A stretch of DNA of 33,924 nt from an uncultured Oscillospiraceae bacterium (GTDB taxonomy: Bacteria; Bacillota; Clostridia; Oscillospirales; Oscillospiraceae). The stretch spans positions 1 to 33,924 of the forward strand of contig CATLFX010000027.1 of the NCBI GenBank assembly GCA_949935795.1, given 5' to 3'. The translations under genes and the position numbers were made by a program. Position 1 is the stretch's first letter. Every line of letters begins with the position of its first letter. Positions 15,150 through 22,837 of the stretch are shown here, one piece after another. Under the pieces are notes generated by a model. It saw nothing but the letters and a program-made list of their open reading frames with translations. It did not search any database and had not been told where the DNA came from.

Positions 15150-16270
15150 AAGGCCTCCCCCTTTCCCAACAGCTCGGCGGCTCCCGCCGCACAGGTCTGG
15201 ATGCCGCTCATCCCCACCCGCCCCAGGATGGTGAGATAGGGGCTCTGGATGCCGCAGCCGCACCTCTCTCCCGGCGTGAGGCAACCCAGGTCGTCGGTCA
15301 TGACGCTGAGGGTGGGGGTGGCGCACATCAGGGGTGAGATCAGGTTAATCAGCCCCACCCGCCCCATGGGCAGGGGGGCCAGGGTGTCCGGGTCCCGGAT
15401 GATAATCCGGCCATAGGCCGGGATGTGGAAGTGGTGGCGCGGGCAGGTGTTGTAAAATACCGGGTGCTCCACCGCCCCGAACAGCTCGTTGACATGGTCC
15501 TCCTGGATGCCCAGCGTTTTTTCCGCCAGGGCGTAGAGGGCGGACTTGTCCACCTCCTGGTCGGCGTGCTGCTTCCAGCCCCCCGCCAGGATGATGCGGG
15601 ACCCCTTGGGCAGCTTCACCCGCAGCCCCAGCTCCTCCATCCGCTTCAGGCCGAACCACAGGTAGGAGGGAAAGCCGATAACCCGCGTGGGAAAATGGGA
15701 GCGCTCCAGCTTTTTCAGGGCCCGGACCACGGCGTCCAGGTCGGGGACGTAGCCTCCCGCCGCCATCTGGAGGGCGTAAATACGGCTGAGGGGCGGGGAG
15801 AAGTGGGTAAGGCCGAACATGGTCCGGGTGACCCCGGTGTGGTTGGATTTATGGGGCTTGTAGCCCAGAATGACGCAGTGGGCTGGCTTGGGCGACACCA
15901 GGTGGTGCCGGAAGCCCAGGTTCACCACCATAGGGGCCTCGGCCAGGATGGAGCCCCAGTCAAAGCCGATACGGCTGAATTTCCCGCTGGTGCCCGAGGA
16001 GGTGACCTCCATGGCCATCCGCCAGCGGGGCATGGAGAACAGGGTCCGGCGCTTGAAAAACAGGGTGGGTATGGGCGGAATCCTGGCCAGATCGTCCATG
16101 GTCCGGAGCTGGTCCGGGGAGAAACCCAGGCGCCGGCAGATGGCGGCGTAGCCGGGGCAGTGCCGGATGTGATAGGCGCAGTTGTCCCGGCAGGCCCGCA
16201 GGAAGGCCCGGTCGGAGCCGGGCGCATCGTAGGGCCGGAGCCGCCAGAACAGCCGCTGACGGGACAGCAT
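15146..16270 (-). CDS. LuxE-like acyl-protein synthetase
   Basis: A 374-residue member of the LuxE / acyl-adenylate-forming family. It would activate a carboxylic acid with ATP, hold the acyl group on a cysteine and pass it to the LuxC partner. Family features are the TSSGTSGKFSRIGFD ATP-binding loop (about 84-98), the ILAGGWKQH segment and ELFGAVEHPVFYNTCP in the middle, and a cysteine close to the C-terminus (Cys360, in QTCAAGAAE). LuxE is known to carry its acyl group on a cysteine about ten residues from its end, so the position fits. The ATG at 16270 has a full AGGAGGTGA ribosome site. It starts 16 bp after the MFS gene and overlaps the luxC-like gene. Confidence 0.85.
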   Translation of the reverse strand: MLSRQRLFWRLRPYDAPGSDRAFLRACRDNCAYHIRHCPGYAAICRRLGFSPDQLRTMDDLARIPPIPTLFFKRRTLFSMPRWRMAMEVTSSGTSGKFSRIGFDWGSILAEAPMVVNLGFRHHLVSPKPAHCVILGYKPHKSNHTGVTRTMFGLTHFSPPLSRIYALQMAAGGYVPDLDAVVRALKKLERSHFPTRVIGFPSYLWFGLKRMEELGLRVKLPKGSRIILAGGWKQHADQEVDKSALYALAEKTLGIQEDHVNELFGAVEHPVFYNTCPRHHFHIPAYGRIIIRDPDTLAPLPMGRVGLINLISPLMCATPTLSVMTDDLGCLTPGERCGCGIQSPYLTILGRVGMSGIQTCAAGAAELLGKGEAF

Positions 16271-16286
16271 GGCCCTCACCTCCTCA

Positions 16287-17474
16287 TCATTCCGCCTTGG
16301 CCCGGCGCACGCTGCACACGCTGAGCACAATGCTCACCAGCAGCAGGGCGGTGAGGGCGGCAACCACTCCCATACCGGCCTGGATGCCCGCCCGCTCGGC
16401 GACTTGACCCACCAGGAAGGGGGTGATGATGCCCCCCACGCTTCCGGTGAAGATCATGACGCTGCACCCCAGGTCGTTGCCCCGGATGCAGTCGCTGCCA
16501 AAGGCGAAGGCAGTGGGGTAGATGGTGGCCATGAACAGCCCCACCCCGATGAGCCCCAGGATGATGGGAGCGGGGGTCCGGCTGAAAAACATCACCAGGA
16601 AGCAGGCGAAGAAGCCCGCCCCATCCAGGAGCAGCAGCTTGTTCCGGGACACCTTCCCGGTGATGGCCGCGCCCACCATCCGGCCGATGAATATCACCAG
16701 CCACAGCAGGCTGTTCATCAGCTGGGACCAGCTGGCGTCCAGCACGCCGGTGTCCTGGAAGTAGGTCACCAGCCATCCCACGATGGCGTACTCCGTGGAG
16801 ATGTAGAACAGCAGCATGGCGCTGCCCAGCCAGAACTGCTTCACCTTCAAGAAGCTGTGGTCGGCGGAGCGCACGCCCTTCCGGGGCGGCTCCTCCGGCA
16901 GGGGCATTTTGGCGTACACCACCAGCTGGCTGATACACACCAGGCACAAAATCCCCGCCACCAGCCGCCAGCCGAAGGTGGGCCAGCGCCCGGCGCACAC
17001 CACCAGCAGGATGGGGGACAGCAGGGCCCCCACGGCGAAGGCCCCGTGGAGCAGGTTGTAGCCCTGGGCGGCCCTTTCCCCGGGGAGGGTGGAGATCATG
17101 GTGTTGGAGAAATTGGAGTTGCCGCCCCGGGCCACCCCGGTCATGAGGAAGGCGGCCACCAGCAGGGGGGCGCTGCCCAGCCCAGCGGCGAAGATGAGGT
17201 AGGCCGCCGTCATCCACACGGCGGTGAGCAGAATGGCCCGCCGCCGCCCCAGCCACAGGGGGAGAAAGCCCGCGATGAGCACGGAGATCAGGTTGCCCAC
17301 CGACTGGCAGGACAGCAGTACGCCGGACAGGTCATAGCTGAATCCGTAGGTCTCCCGGAGGAAGGGGATGAAGGACCCCAGGGGCTGGGAGGCGGCCCCG
17401 CTGACAAAAAAGGCAAACAAAACGCAGTACAAGAGCTGACTCTGCCGCTTTTCCAGCGGCGTTTGGGTGCTCAT
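16287..17474 (-). CDS. Major facilitator superfamily transporter
   Basis: A 395-residue transporter with about 12 membrane segments in two halves. The loop between segments 2 and 3 reads GFLPLWLGRRRAIL, the MFS motif A region. A central cytoplasmic loop (about 200-215, rich in Pro and charged residues) separates the halves. The sequence resembles the FucP-like / sugar-or-metabolite MFS groups, but the substrate cannot be told. It lies just upstream of the luxE-luxC pair with 16 bp between, so it may import the acid precursor or export the product. GAAGGAG precedes the ATG. The gap to the YcxB-like gene upstream is only 30 bp. Confidence 0.88.
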   Translation of the reverse strand: MSTQTPLEKRQSQLLYCVLFAFFVSGAASQPLGSFIPFLRETYGFSYDLSGVLLSCQSVGNLISVLIAGFLPLWLGRRRAILLTAVWMTAAYLIFAAGLGSAPLLVAAFLMTGVARGGNSNFSNTMISTLPGERAAQGYNLLHGAFAVGALLSPILLVVCAGRWPTFGWRLVAGILCLVCISQLVVYAKMPLPEEPPRKGVRSADHSFLKVKQFWLGSAMLLFYISTEYAIVGWLVTYFQDTGVLDASWSQLMNSLLWLVIFIGRMVGAAITGKVSRNKLLLLDGAGFFACFLVMFFSRTPAPIILGLIGVGLFMATIYPTAFAFGSDCIRGNDLGCSVMIFTGSVGGIITPFLVGQVAERAGIQAGMGVVAALTALLLVSIVLSVCSVRRAKAE

Positions 17475-17504
17475 GGAAATCGACTCCTTCTCACTATGAT
17501 ACCG

Positions 17505-18005
17505 TCATTGGGGCCCCTGGCTCAGCTGCTCCAGCCGCCGCGCCACGGCCTCCCCCTCCTCTCCGGCACAGGAGTAGGGGAGCAGGAAGGCCCGCTGGGG
17601 ATTGATATAGAGGTAGGCGGCGTCCGGGCGGCGGTAGACCCGGAATATCCGCCCCCAGGGATAGGAGGCCCGCTCATGCCCGTTGTCCACGGCCAGCTCT
17701 TTTTCCCCCAGGTCCAGGGTATAGACGTATTTTCCCCCCGCCAGCCCCTGGTCCCTGGCCTGGCGGCGCACGGAGAGGACAAAGCTCAAAAGCCAGGCCG
17801 CCGGGAGGCCCAGCGCCACCACCAGCAGGACCGCTCCCAGCAGGACCGCGCCCCGCCGCTCCCGCAGGAGGAAGCACACCCCCGCCGCCGCCCCCAGACT
17901 GGCGGCGAACAGGGCTGGGCGGAGCCAGCCCTTTTTGTGGACAAAGGCGTCAAACATGCTGAATTTGAGAAAATCCCGTTCACTGAGCCGGACTTGGACC
18001 TTCAT
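17505..18005 (-). CDS. YcxB-like membrane protein
   Basis: A 166-residue protein. Residues 1-27 are cytoplasmic (MKVQVRLSERDFLKF). Two hydrophobic segments follow (about 29-46 and 53-75), then a compact C-terminal domain (about 85-166) containing YTLDLGEKELAVDNGHERAS and the conserved WGRIFRVYRRPDAAYLYINP. This layout is that of the YcxB family; no function is known. GGGAGG lies before the ATG. It is probably the first gene of the minus-strand operon with the MFS, luxE-like and luxC-like genes, though whether it belongs functionally is not shown. Confidence 0.75.
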   Translation of the reverse strand: MKVQVRLSERDFLKFSMFDAFVHKKGWLRPALFAASLGAAAGVCFLLRERRGAVLLGAVLLVVALGLPAAWLLSFVLSVRRQARDQGLAGGKYVYTLDLGEKELAVDNGHERASYPWGRIFRVYRRPDAAYLYINPQRAFLLPYSCAGEEGEAVARRLEQLSQGPQ

Positions 18006-18035
18006 GGGGCAGACCTCCCATCAGAACTTCTTTTT

Positions 18036-18064
18036 AGCATACCACATCCGCCGCCGCCAATCAA
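18036..18064 (-). promoter_or_regulatory. Minus-strand promoter for the YcxB-MFS-luxE-luxC operon
   Basis: On the minus strand TTGATT (18064-18059) and TATGCT (18041-18036) are 17 bp apart, with TG before the -10 box, 31 bp before the YcxB-like start. It is back to back with the kinase promoter at 18077. Confidence 0.6.
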
Positions 18065-18076
18065 TATTCAAAATAC

Positions 18077-18105
18077 TTGCAAAAAACCAAAGGAAATGCT
18101 ATTAT
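18077..18105 (+). promoter_or_regulatory. Sigma-A promoter with extended -10 for the kinase operon
   Basis: TTGCAA (18077-18082) and TATTAT (18100-18105) are 17 bp apart and TGC precedes the -10 box. It lies 47 bp before the kinase start. Confidence 0.75.
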
Positions 18106-18152
18106 CAAAGCACTTCAACAGATGGCGGGAACAGCCGGGAGGGGGTGCTTTC

Positions 18153-19685
18153 ATGGGACCAGCCAGCTGGCCGCGGATGACGCTGCTGGGCCGGATCGTC
18201 CTGTTTCTGACGGCCTTTGGCGCGGCCATGGCCCTCCAGATCGGCATCGGCTACTACCAGAGCAAGTACGTGCTGGCCCCCCTGGAGCGGCGCAGCGAGA
18301 GCATCCAGACCATCAGCCGGTTTCTCAACGACGTGGAGTCCTGCATGACGGCGCTGGAAAACTACCGCTGGGACTATGGGGACGCCAGCGCGCTGGTCGA
18401 CGCCGTCCAGGCCGGTCAGGAGCGGTCCGCCGGCCACCTGGCCCGCATCGACTCCGACCTGCGCTCGGTGGGGGAGGAGCAGTACCTGCTGGCGGCGGCG
18501 GCCCGGACCACCTACGGCACCCTGGACCTCAAGCTGGACGCCATCGCCGCCCACCTCCAGGCGGGCCGGGCGGACCGGGCCTCCCAGCTGTATTACAATG
18601 AGGCCAAGCCCTGCGGCGCCTACCTGCGCCAGTACACCCAGCAGCTGCTGGAGCAGGCCTGCCTGGACAGCCAGGACGCCCACGCCCGGCTGTCCCAGCT
18701 CAGCGAAACCCTGAACCGGGCCCAAAACGCCGTGGTGCTGGTGTGCCTGGTCACGGGGTTTATGCTGGTGGTGTCGCTGGTCCGGCTGCTGCGGTCGGTG
18801 GCCGCCCTGGCCCAGGCCTCCCAGGCCATCAGCCGGGGGGAATTCGACACGCCGGACCTGGACGAGGGCCAGCGGGACGAGACCGGCCATATGGCCCGGG
18901 CCTTCAACGAGATGAAGCGCTCCATGCGGCGGCAGGTGGAGCTTTTGAACGAGAAAAACGCCATGGAGGGGGAGCTCCACGCCAAGGAAAAGGAGGCCCT
19001 GGAGCTGCAAAACCTGATGGAGCGGGAGAAGCTCCAGCAGCTGCGCAGCCAGATCAACCCCCATTTTTTGTTCAACACCCTGAACGTCATCCTGTACACC
19101 GCCCAGCAGGAGGGGGCGGAGCACACCCACGCCCTCATCGGCTCGCTGAGCCGGCTGTTCCGCTACGCCCTGGCCAGCAACGACAGCCAGGTGCCCCTGG
19201 CCCGGGAGGTGCGCATCGTGGACGAGTTCTACGCCCTGTACCGGGAGCGGTTCGGGGCGCGCATCCGGCTGTGCTGGCACATCGGGCCCGAGGTGGACCT
19301 GTCCGACGCGCTGGTGCCCTCCTTCATCCTCCAGCCCCTGGTGGAGAACGCCTTCAAGCACGGTTTGGCCCCCAAAGAAGAGGGGGGACAGGTGGACGTG
19401 ACCATCCGGCAGGAGGGGGGCGCCCTGGAGATCACTGTGGCCGACAACGGGGTGGGCATGGACCGGGCGGCGCTGGACGCCCTGCGGGACATCCTGAAAA
19501 ACCCGCCCACCACCGGGGAACACATCGGGGTGTACAACGTGGCCGCCCGCCTGCGGCTGTGGGGCAAAGAGTACGGCATGGACATCCAGTCCGAGCAGGG
19601 AAAGGGGACGGCGGCGGTGCTCCGCCTGCCCCTGGTTCTGTCATGGGAGGAGGACGGCGGCGATGATCAAAATTCTGATTGCTGA
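18153..19685 (+). CDS. LytS/YesM-type sensor histidine kinase
   Basis: A 510-residue membrane kinase. TM1 is at about 11-34, an extracytoplasmic helical domain at 35-190, and TM2 at about 193-212. A HAMP linker follows (to about 270), then a coiled coil. The His_kinase domain has the phospho-accepting His304 in QINPHFLFNTLN, the N-box FILQPLVENAFKHG, and the G-boxes VADNGVGMD and GVYNVAARL. Kinases of this class pair with AraC-type regulators and sense sugars or acids. The next gene encodes that regulator and overlaps by 23 bp; a DctP-like lipoprotein gene follows with another overlap. I chose ATG 18153 because GGGAGGGGG is 7 nt upstream; the same frame is open for 1.9 kb before it, but that stretch is antisense to other genes. 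Confidence 0.92.
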   Translation: MGPASWPRMTLLGRIVLFLTAFGAAMALQIGIGYYQSKYVLAPLERRSESIQTISRFLNDVESCMTALENYRWDYGDASALVDAVQAGQERSAGHLARIDSDLRSVGEEQYLLAAAARTTYGTLDLKLDAIAAHLQAGRADRASQLYYNEAKPCGAYLRQYTQQLLEQACLDSQDAHARLSQLSETLNRAQNAVVLVCLVTGFMLVVSLVRLLRSVAALAQASQAISRGEFDTPDLDEGQRDETGHMARAFNEMKRSMRRQVELLNEKNAMEGELHAKEKEALELQNLMEREKLQQLRSQINPHFLFNTLNVILYTAQQEGAEHTHALIGSLSRLFRYALASNDSQVPLAREVRIVDEFYALYRERFGARIRLCWHIGPEVDLSDALVPSFILQPLVENAFKHGLAPKEEGGQVDVTIRQEGGALEITVADNGVGMDRAALDALRDILKNPPTTGEHIGVYNVAARLRLWGKEYGMDIQSEQGKGTAAVLRLPLVLSWEEDGGDDQNSDC

Positions 19686-20451
19686 CGACGAGGGCTACCA
19701 GCGGGCGCTCTTGGCGGACATTGTGGACAAGCGCTTCGGCCGGGAGGCGGAGGTGCGCACGGCGGAGAACGGCCGTCTGGCGGTGGACGCGGCGGCGCTG
19801 TGGGCGGCGGACGTGGCCCTGATGGACATCGAGATGCCGGGGCTCAGTGGCATCGACGCCGCCCGGCAGATCCTGGCCCAGCGCCCAGCCTGCAAGATCA
19901 TTTTCATCACCGCCTACAGCCTGTTCACCTACGCCCACGAGGCGGTGAAGCTGGGGGCCTGCGACTATATCCTCAAGCCGGTGGACCCGGACGACGTGGA
20001 GCGGGCCGTCCGCCGGGCGGCGGCCCAGGGGGAGGCCCAGCGCCAGCTGGAGGCCATGGCGGCGGGCTCGGCGGACCTGCTGGACGGCGCGGAGGGCTAT
20101 GACAAGACCAACCTGCTCATGGGCAAGGTGAAAAAATACCTCCAGCACAATTATATGGCCTGCGACATCTCCCTGGATTCGGTGAGCGCCATGCTGAACC
20201 TGAGCGCCTCCTACTTCTCCGCCCTGTTCAAGCGAACCTTCCAGGTGAATTTCCTGGACTACCTCACCGAGCTGCGCATGGACGCGGCCAAGGAGCTGCT
20301 CCGGGACCCGCTGCGCTCCACGGCGGAGGTGGCGGGCATGGTGGGCTACGAGAGCGCCAACTATTTCACCCGGGCCTTTAAGAAAAAGGTGGGCATGACC
20401 CCCACCGATTACCGCCGGCGGGCCGCCCAGGGCCAGGGAGGCCCGCCGTGA
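19663..20451 (+). CDS. AraC-type response regulator (YesN-like)
   Basis: A 262-residue regulator. The receiver domain spans 1-120, with the acidic pair Asp8/Asp9, phospho-acceptor Asp55 in DVALMDIEMPG, and the conserved lysine in YILKPVDP. A linker of about 40 residues leads to the AraC-type DNA-binding domain (about 163-255), with its two helix-turn-helix units (SLDSVSAMLNLSASYFSALF and TAEVAGMVGYESANYFTRAF). It overlaps the kinase gene by 23 bp and ends in GTGA with the DctP-like gene, so the three are translated together. Its likely targets are the TRAP genes starting at 21667, whose promoter has inverted repeats. Confidence 0.94.
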   Translation: MIKILIADDEGYQRALLADIVDKRFGREAEVRTAENGRLAVDAAALWAADVALMDIEMPGLSGIDAARQILAQRPACKIIFITAYSLFTYAHEAVKLGACDYILKPVDPDDVERAVRRAAAQGEAQRQLEAMAAGSADLLDGAEGYDKTNLLMGKVKKYLQHNYMACDISLDSVSAMLNLSASYFSALFKRTFQVNFLDYLTELRMDAAKELLRDPLRSTAEVAGMVGYESANYFTRAFKKKVGMTPTDYRRRAAQGQGGPP

Positions 20452-21446
20452 GGCGGCGGCTGGCCCTTCTCCCCCTGTGCCTGCTGCTCCTGCTGTGCGG
20501 CTGCGGCGGGGCCCAGGAGCGCCGGGACCTGCCCCAGCTGATCCTGCGCTACGCCGACAACCAGCCGGAGGACTACCCCACCACGGCGGCGGCGGAGTAC
20601 TTCGCCCAACTGGTGGAGGAGCGCACCCGTGGCAGAATCCGCATCCGGCTGTACTGCAACGGGGAACTGGGCAACGAGAACCAGGTGCTGGAGCAGGTGC
20701 GGTTTGGCGGCATCGACATGGCCCGGGTGTCGGTGGGCACCTTCGCCGAGCCCTACCCCAAAATGGAGGTGCTCCTTCTCCCCTTTTTGTACGACGACGC
20801 CGCCCACATGTGGCGGGTGCTGGACGGCCCCATCGGCGATGAATTCCTCATCAGCGCCCGGCAGACCGGGGTGGTCGGGCTGAGCTGGTTCGACGCCGGG
20901 GCCAGGAGCTTCTACACCCGGGAGCCCATCGGCGGCCTGGAGGACCTGCGGGGGCTGACCATCCGGGTGCAGGAGTCGGCCTTCATGAGCCGGATGGTGG
21001 AGCTGCTGGGGGCCAAGCCGGTGCAGATCCCCTACAACGACGTGTACTCCGCCCTCCGGACCGGCAAGATTGACGGCGCGGAGAACAACTGGCCCAGCTA
21101 CGCCTTCACCGGCCACTACCAGGCCGCCCGCTACTGCCTCCAGGACGAGCACTCCCGGCTGCCCGAGATGCAGATCATGAGCACCGTGGCCCTGGACAAG
21201 ATCGCCGCCATCGACCCGGACTATGTGGCCATCATCCGCCAGTGCGCCCAGGAGTGCGCCCTCTATGAGCGGGAGCTGTGGCAGGCCCAGGAGGCGGAGT
21301 CCGAGCGGCTGGTGCGGGAGCACGGCTGCGTAGTCACCCAGCTCACCGGCGGCCAGCGGGAGGCGTTCCGCCGGGCGGTGGAGCCCATGTACCAGGAGTA
21401 TCCTCCGGAGGAGCAGGCGCTGATCCGGCGCATCCGGGAGAGCTGA
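20448..21446 (+). CDS. DctP-like TRAP solute-binding lipoprotein in the two-component operon
   Basis: A 332-residue protein of the DctP family. The signal peptide ends in a lipobox with Cys19 (LLLLLCGCGG), so the mature protein should be membrane-anchored. Family features are LRYADNQPEDYPTTAAAEYF, the conserved carboxylate-binding arginine in GLTIRVQES (about residue 173), and GKIDGAENNWPSYAF. The start is GTG, overlapping the regulator stop (GTGA). Because it is translated with the kinase and regulator and not with the permeases, I infer that it is a ligand-sensing accessory for the kinase, although it could also serve the transporter. A stable hairpin follows at 21457. Confidence 0.88.
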   Translation: MRRRLALLPLCLLLLLCGCGGAQERRDLPQLILRYADNQPEDYPTTAAAEYFAQLVEERTRGRIRIRLYCNGELGNENQVLEQVRFGGIDMARVSVGTFAEPYPKMEVLLLPFLYDDAAHMWRVLDGPIGDEFLISARQTGVVGLSWFDAGARSFYTREPIGGLEDLRGLTIRVQESAFMSRMVELLGAKPVQIPYNDVYSALRTGKIDGAENNWPSYAFTGHYQAARYCLQDEHSRLPEMQIMSTVALDKIAAIDPDYVAIIRQCAQECALYERELWQAQEAESERLVREHGCVVTQLTGGQREAFRRAVEPMYQEYPPEEQALIRRIRES

Positions 21447-21456
21447 CAGCGGCTCA

Positions 21457-21500
21457 GGCCCGGCTTTTCTGGTGAAACCGCCAAAAAAGCCGGGCCTCTA
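21457..21500 (+). terminator. Hairpin after the DctP-like gene, weak terminator
   Basis: GGCCCGGCTTTT (21457-21468) pairs with AAAAGCCGGGCC (21485-21496), with an inner GGT/ACC stem in the 16-nt loop. The T-run is poor (TCTAATT), so some read-through into the TRAP genes is likely. Confidence 0.6.
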
Positions 21501-21512
21501 ATTGTGCACATC

Positions 21513-21529
21513 TGACAAAAGTTGTGTCA
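21513..21529. promoter_or_regulatory. Palindromic operator candidate upstream of the TRAP genes
   Basis: TGACAAAAGTTGTGTCA is an odd-centred imperfect palindrome (TGACA and TGTCA outer arms, AA/TT inner). It lies 36 bp upstream of the -35 box, a usual place for an activator. An 8-bp perfect palindrome TGTGCACA is next to it at 21503-21510. Confidence 0.45.
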
Positions 21530-21546
21530 AATTTTTTGGATAAACA

Positions 21547-21600
21547 GCACATATTTTAAAATTGGTTGCATTGATTTTTGCGATATGTTACAATATGTGC
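21547..21600. repeat. 9-bp perfect inverted repeat enclosing the TRAP promoter
   Basis: GCACATATT (21547-21555) and AATATGTGC (21592-21600) are exact inverted repeats with 36 bp between. They enclose the -35 box and overlap the end of the -10 box. Confidence 0.6.
21566..21594 (+). promoter_or_regulatory. Sigma-A promoter with extended -10 for the TRAP operon
   Basis: TTGCAT (21566-21571) and TACAAT (21589-21594) are 17 bp apart with TGT before the -10 box. It lies 73 bp before the dctP start and gives the transporter its own start separate from the regulator operon. Confidence 0.78.
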
Positions 21601-21666
21601 GGACGGGATTGGCGGGGCCTTTTCCGCCGGTCCGTCAAAATCAGCAAAAATTGGAGGAAGATGAAC

Positions 21667-22749
21667 ATGAAAAAGTTTGTGTCCGCCCTGCTGGCAGCGC
21701 TCATGATCATGAGCCTGGCCGCCTGCGGCGGCCAGCCCAGCGGCGAGGCCAGCAAGGCCCCTGAGAACAACCAGACCCAGGCCCCCCAGGGCGGCTCCGA
21801 CGTGGGCGACGTGGCCAACGACCCCAAGGTGACCCTGGTGTACGCCGAGGTCAACCCCGAGGACACCATCGTGGGCCAGACCGGCGCCGAGTTCAAGCGC
21901 CTGGTGGAAGAGATGTCCGGCGGGTCCATTACCATTGACTTCCGTCCCAGCGGCGTGCTGGGCTCTGAGAACGACGTGCTGGACGCCATCATCGGCGGCG
22001 ACGACTCCATCGACATCAGCCGTATCTCCGCCTTTGCCCTGACCAGCTACGGCGCTGAGAAGTCCGTGCTGCTCTCCCTGCCCTTCACCTTTGAGAGCCG
22101 CGACCACTGGTGGGCCTTCGCCAACAGCGACCTGGCCCAGGAGTTCCTCAGCGAGCCCCAGGAGATCGGCCTGCCCCTGCGGGGCATCTTCTACGGTGAG
22201 GAGGGCTTCCGCCACTTCTTCGCCAACAAGCCCATCAACGGCATTGCGGACCTGGACGGCCTGAAGATCCGCGTGTCCAACGACCCCATCATGAACGGCA
22301 TGGTGGAGAGCCTGGGCGGCTCCCCCACGGTGGTCTCCTTCGGTGAGCTGTACTCCGCTCTGAACACCGGCGTGTGCGACGCCGCCGAGCAGCCCATCGC
22401 CAACTACAAGTCCAACGCCTTCCCCGAGGTGGCCAACAACCTGATCCTGGACGGCCACACCCTGGGCGCCATTCAGGCGGTCATCACCGACACCGCCTGG
22501 GCCAAGCTGACCGAGAACCAGCAGAAGGTCATCATGGAGGCCGGCAAGGAGGTCCAGAAGTTCAACCAGAACCTGTCCCAGTCCGCTGAGGACGAGGTCC
22601 TTCAGCAGCTGAAGGACGAGGGCTGCAACGTGGTGGACGTCACCGACAAGAAGCCCTGGCAGGACGCCTGCTCCAGCGCCCCCGCCATCAAGGAGGCCAT
22701 TGACAAGCAGGCCGACCTGTATCAGCAGATCCTGGACATGGCTCCCTGA
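21667..22749 (+). CDS. TRAP transporter solute-binding protein (DctP family)
   Basis: A 360-residue extracytoplasmic protein that delivers an organic acid to the DctQM permease. The signal peptide MKKFVSALLAALMIMSLAAC carries a lipobox with Cys20. A Gly/Ser/Gln-rich linker of about 30 residues follows, then the DctP fold from VTLVYAEVNPEDTIVG. The conserved ligand-carboxylate arginine is in LKIRVSNDP (about 201). Codon use is more uniform and GC-rich at wobble positions than in its neighbours, as in highly expressed genes. ATG 21667 is 9 nt from GGAGG; an ATG two codons earlier is only 3 nt away. The KdgF-like gene downstream makes a uronate the best guess for the ligand. Confidence 0.93.
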   Translation: MKKFVSALLAALMIMSLAACGGQPSGEASKAPENNQTQAPQGGSDVGDVANDPKVTLVYAEVNPEDTIVGQTGAEFKRLVEEMSGGSITIDFRPSGVLGSENDVLDAIIGGDDSIDISRISAFALTSYGAEKSVLLSLPFTFESRDHWWAFANSDLAQEFLSEPQEIGLPLRGIFYGEEGFRHFFANKPINGIADLDGLKIRVSNDPIMNGMVESLGGSPTVVSFGELYSALNTGVCDAAEQPIANYKSNAFPEVANNLILDGHTLGAIQAVITDTAWAKLTENQQKVIMEAGKEVQKFNQNLSQSAEDEVLQQLKDEGCNVVDVTDKKPWQDACSSAPAIKEAIDKQADLYQQILDMAP

Positions 22750-22780
22750 GGCAGCCGGTTAAACGCATCATCCGATCGGG

Positions 22781-22811
22781 ACGGGGGCGCGGGTCAGTCC
22801 CGTGCCCCCGT
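22781..22811 (+). other. Stable hairpin between the binding-protein and permease genes
   Basis: ACGGGGGCGCGGG (22781-22793) pairs with CCCGTGCCCCCGT (22799-22811), 13 bp with one G-T pair and a 5-nt loop. No T-run follows, so it is not a clear terminator. Such hairpins after binding-protein genes are known to protect the upstream mRNA and raise binding protein over permease. Confidence 0.75.
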
Positions 22812-22837
22812 TCATGATATGAGAGGGAGGGAACACT

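Noticed and set aside
13884-16270. A bioluminescence operon
   Set aside because: Only luxC- and luxE-like genes are present; both luciferase subunits and luxD are missing, and the organism appears anaerobic.
16269-18152. Very long plus-strand open frame (1138 codons) reaching from 16269 to the kinase stop
   Set aside because: The first 628 codons are antisense to the MFS and YcxB-like genes, with low-complexity Gly/Pro/Gln/His composition and no ribosome site; only the part from 18153 is a real gene.
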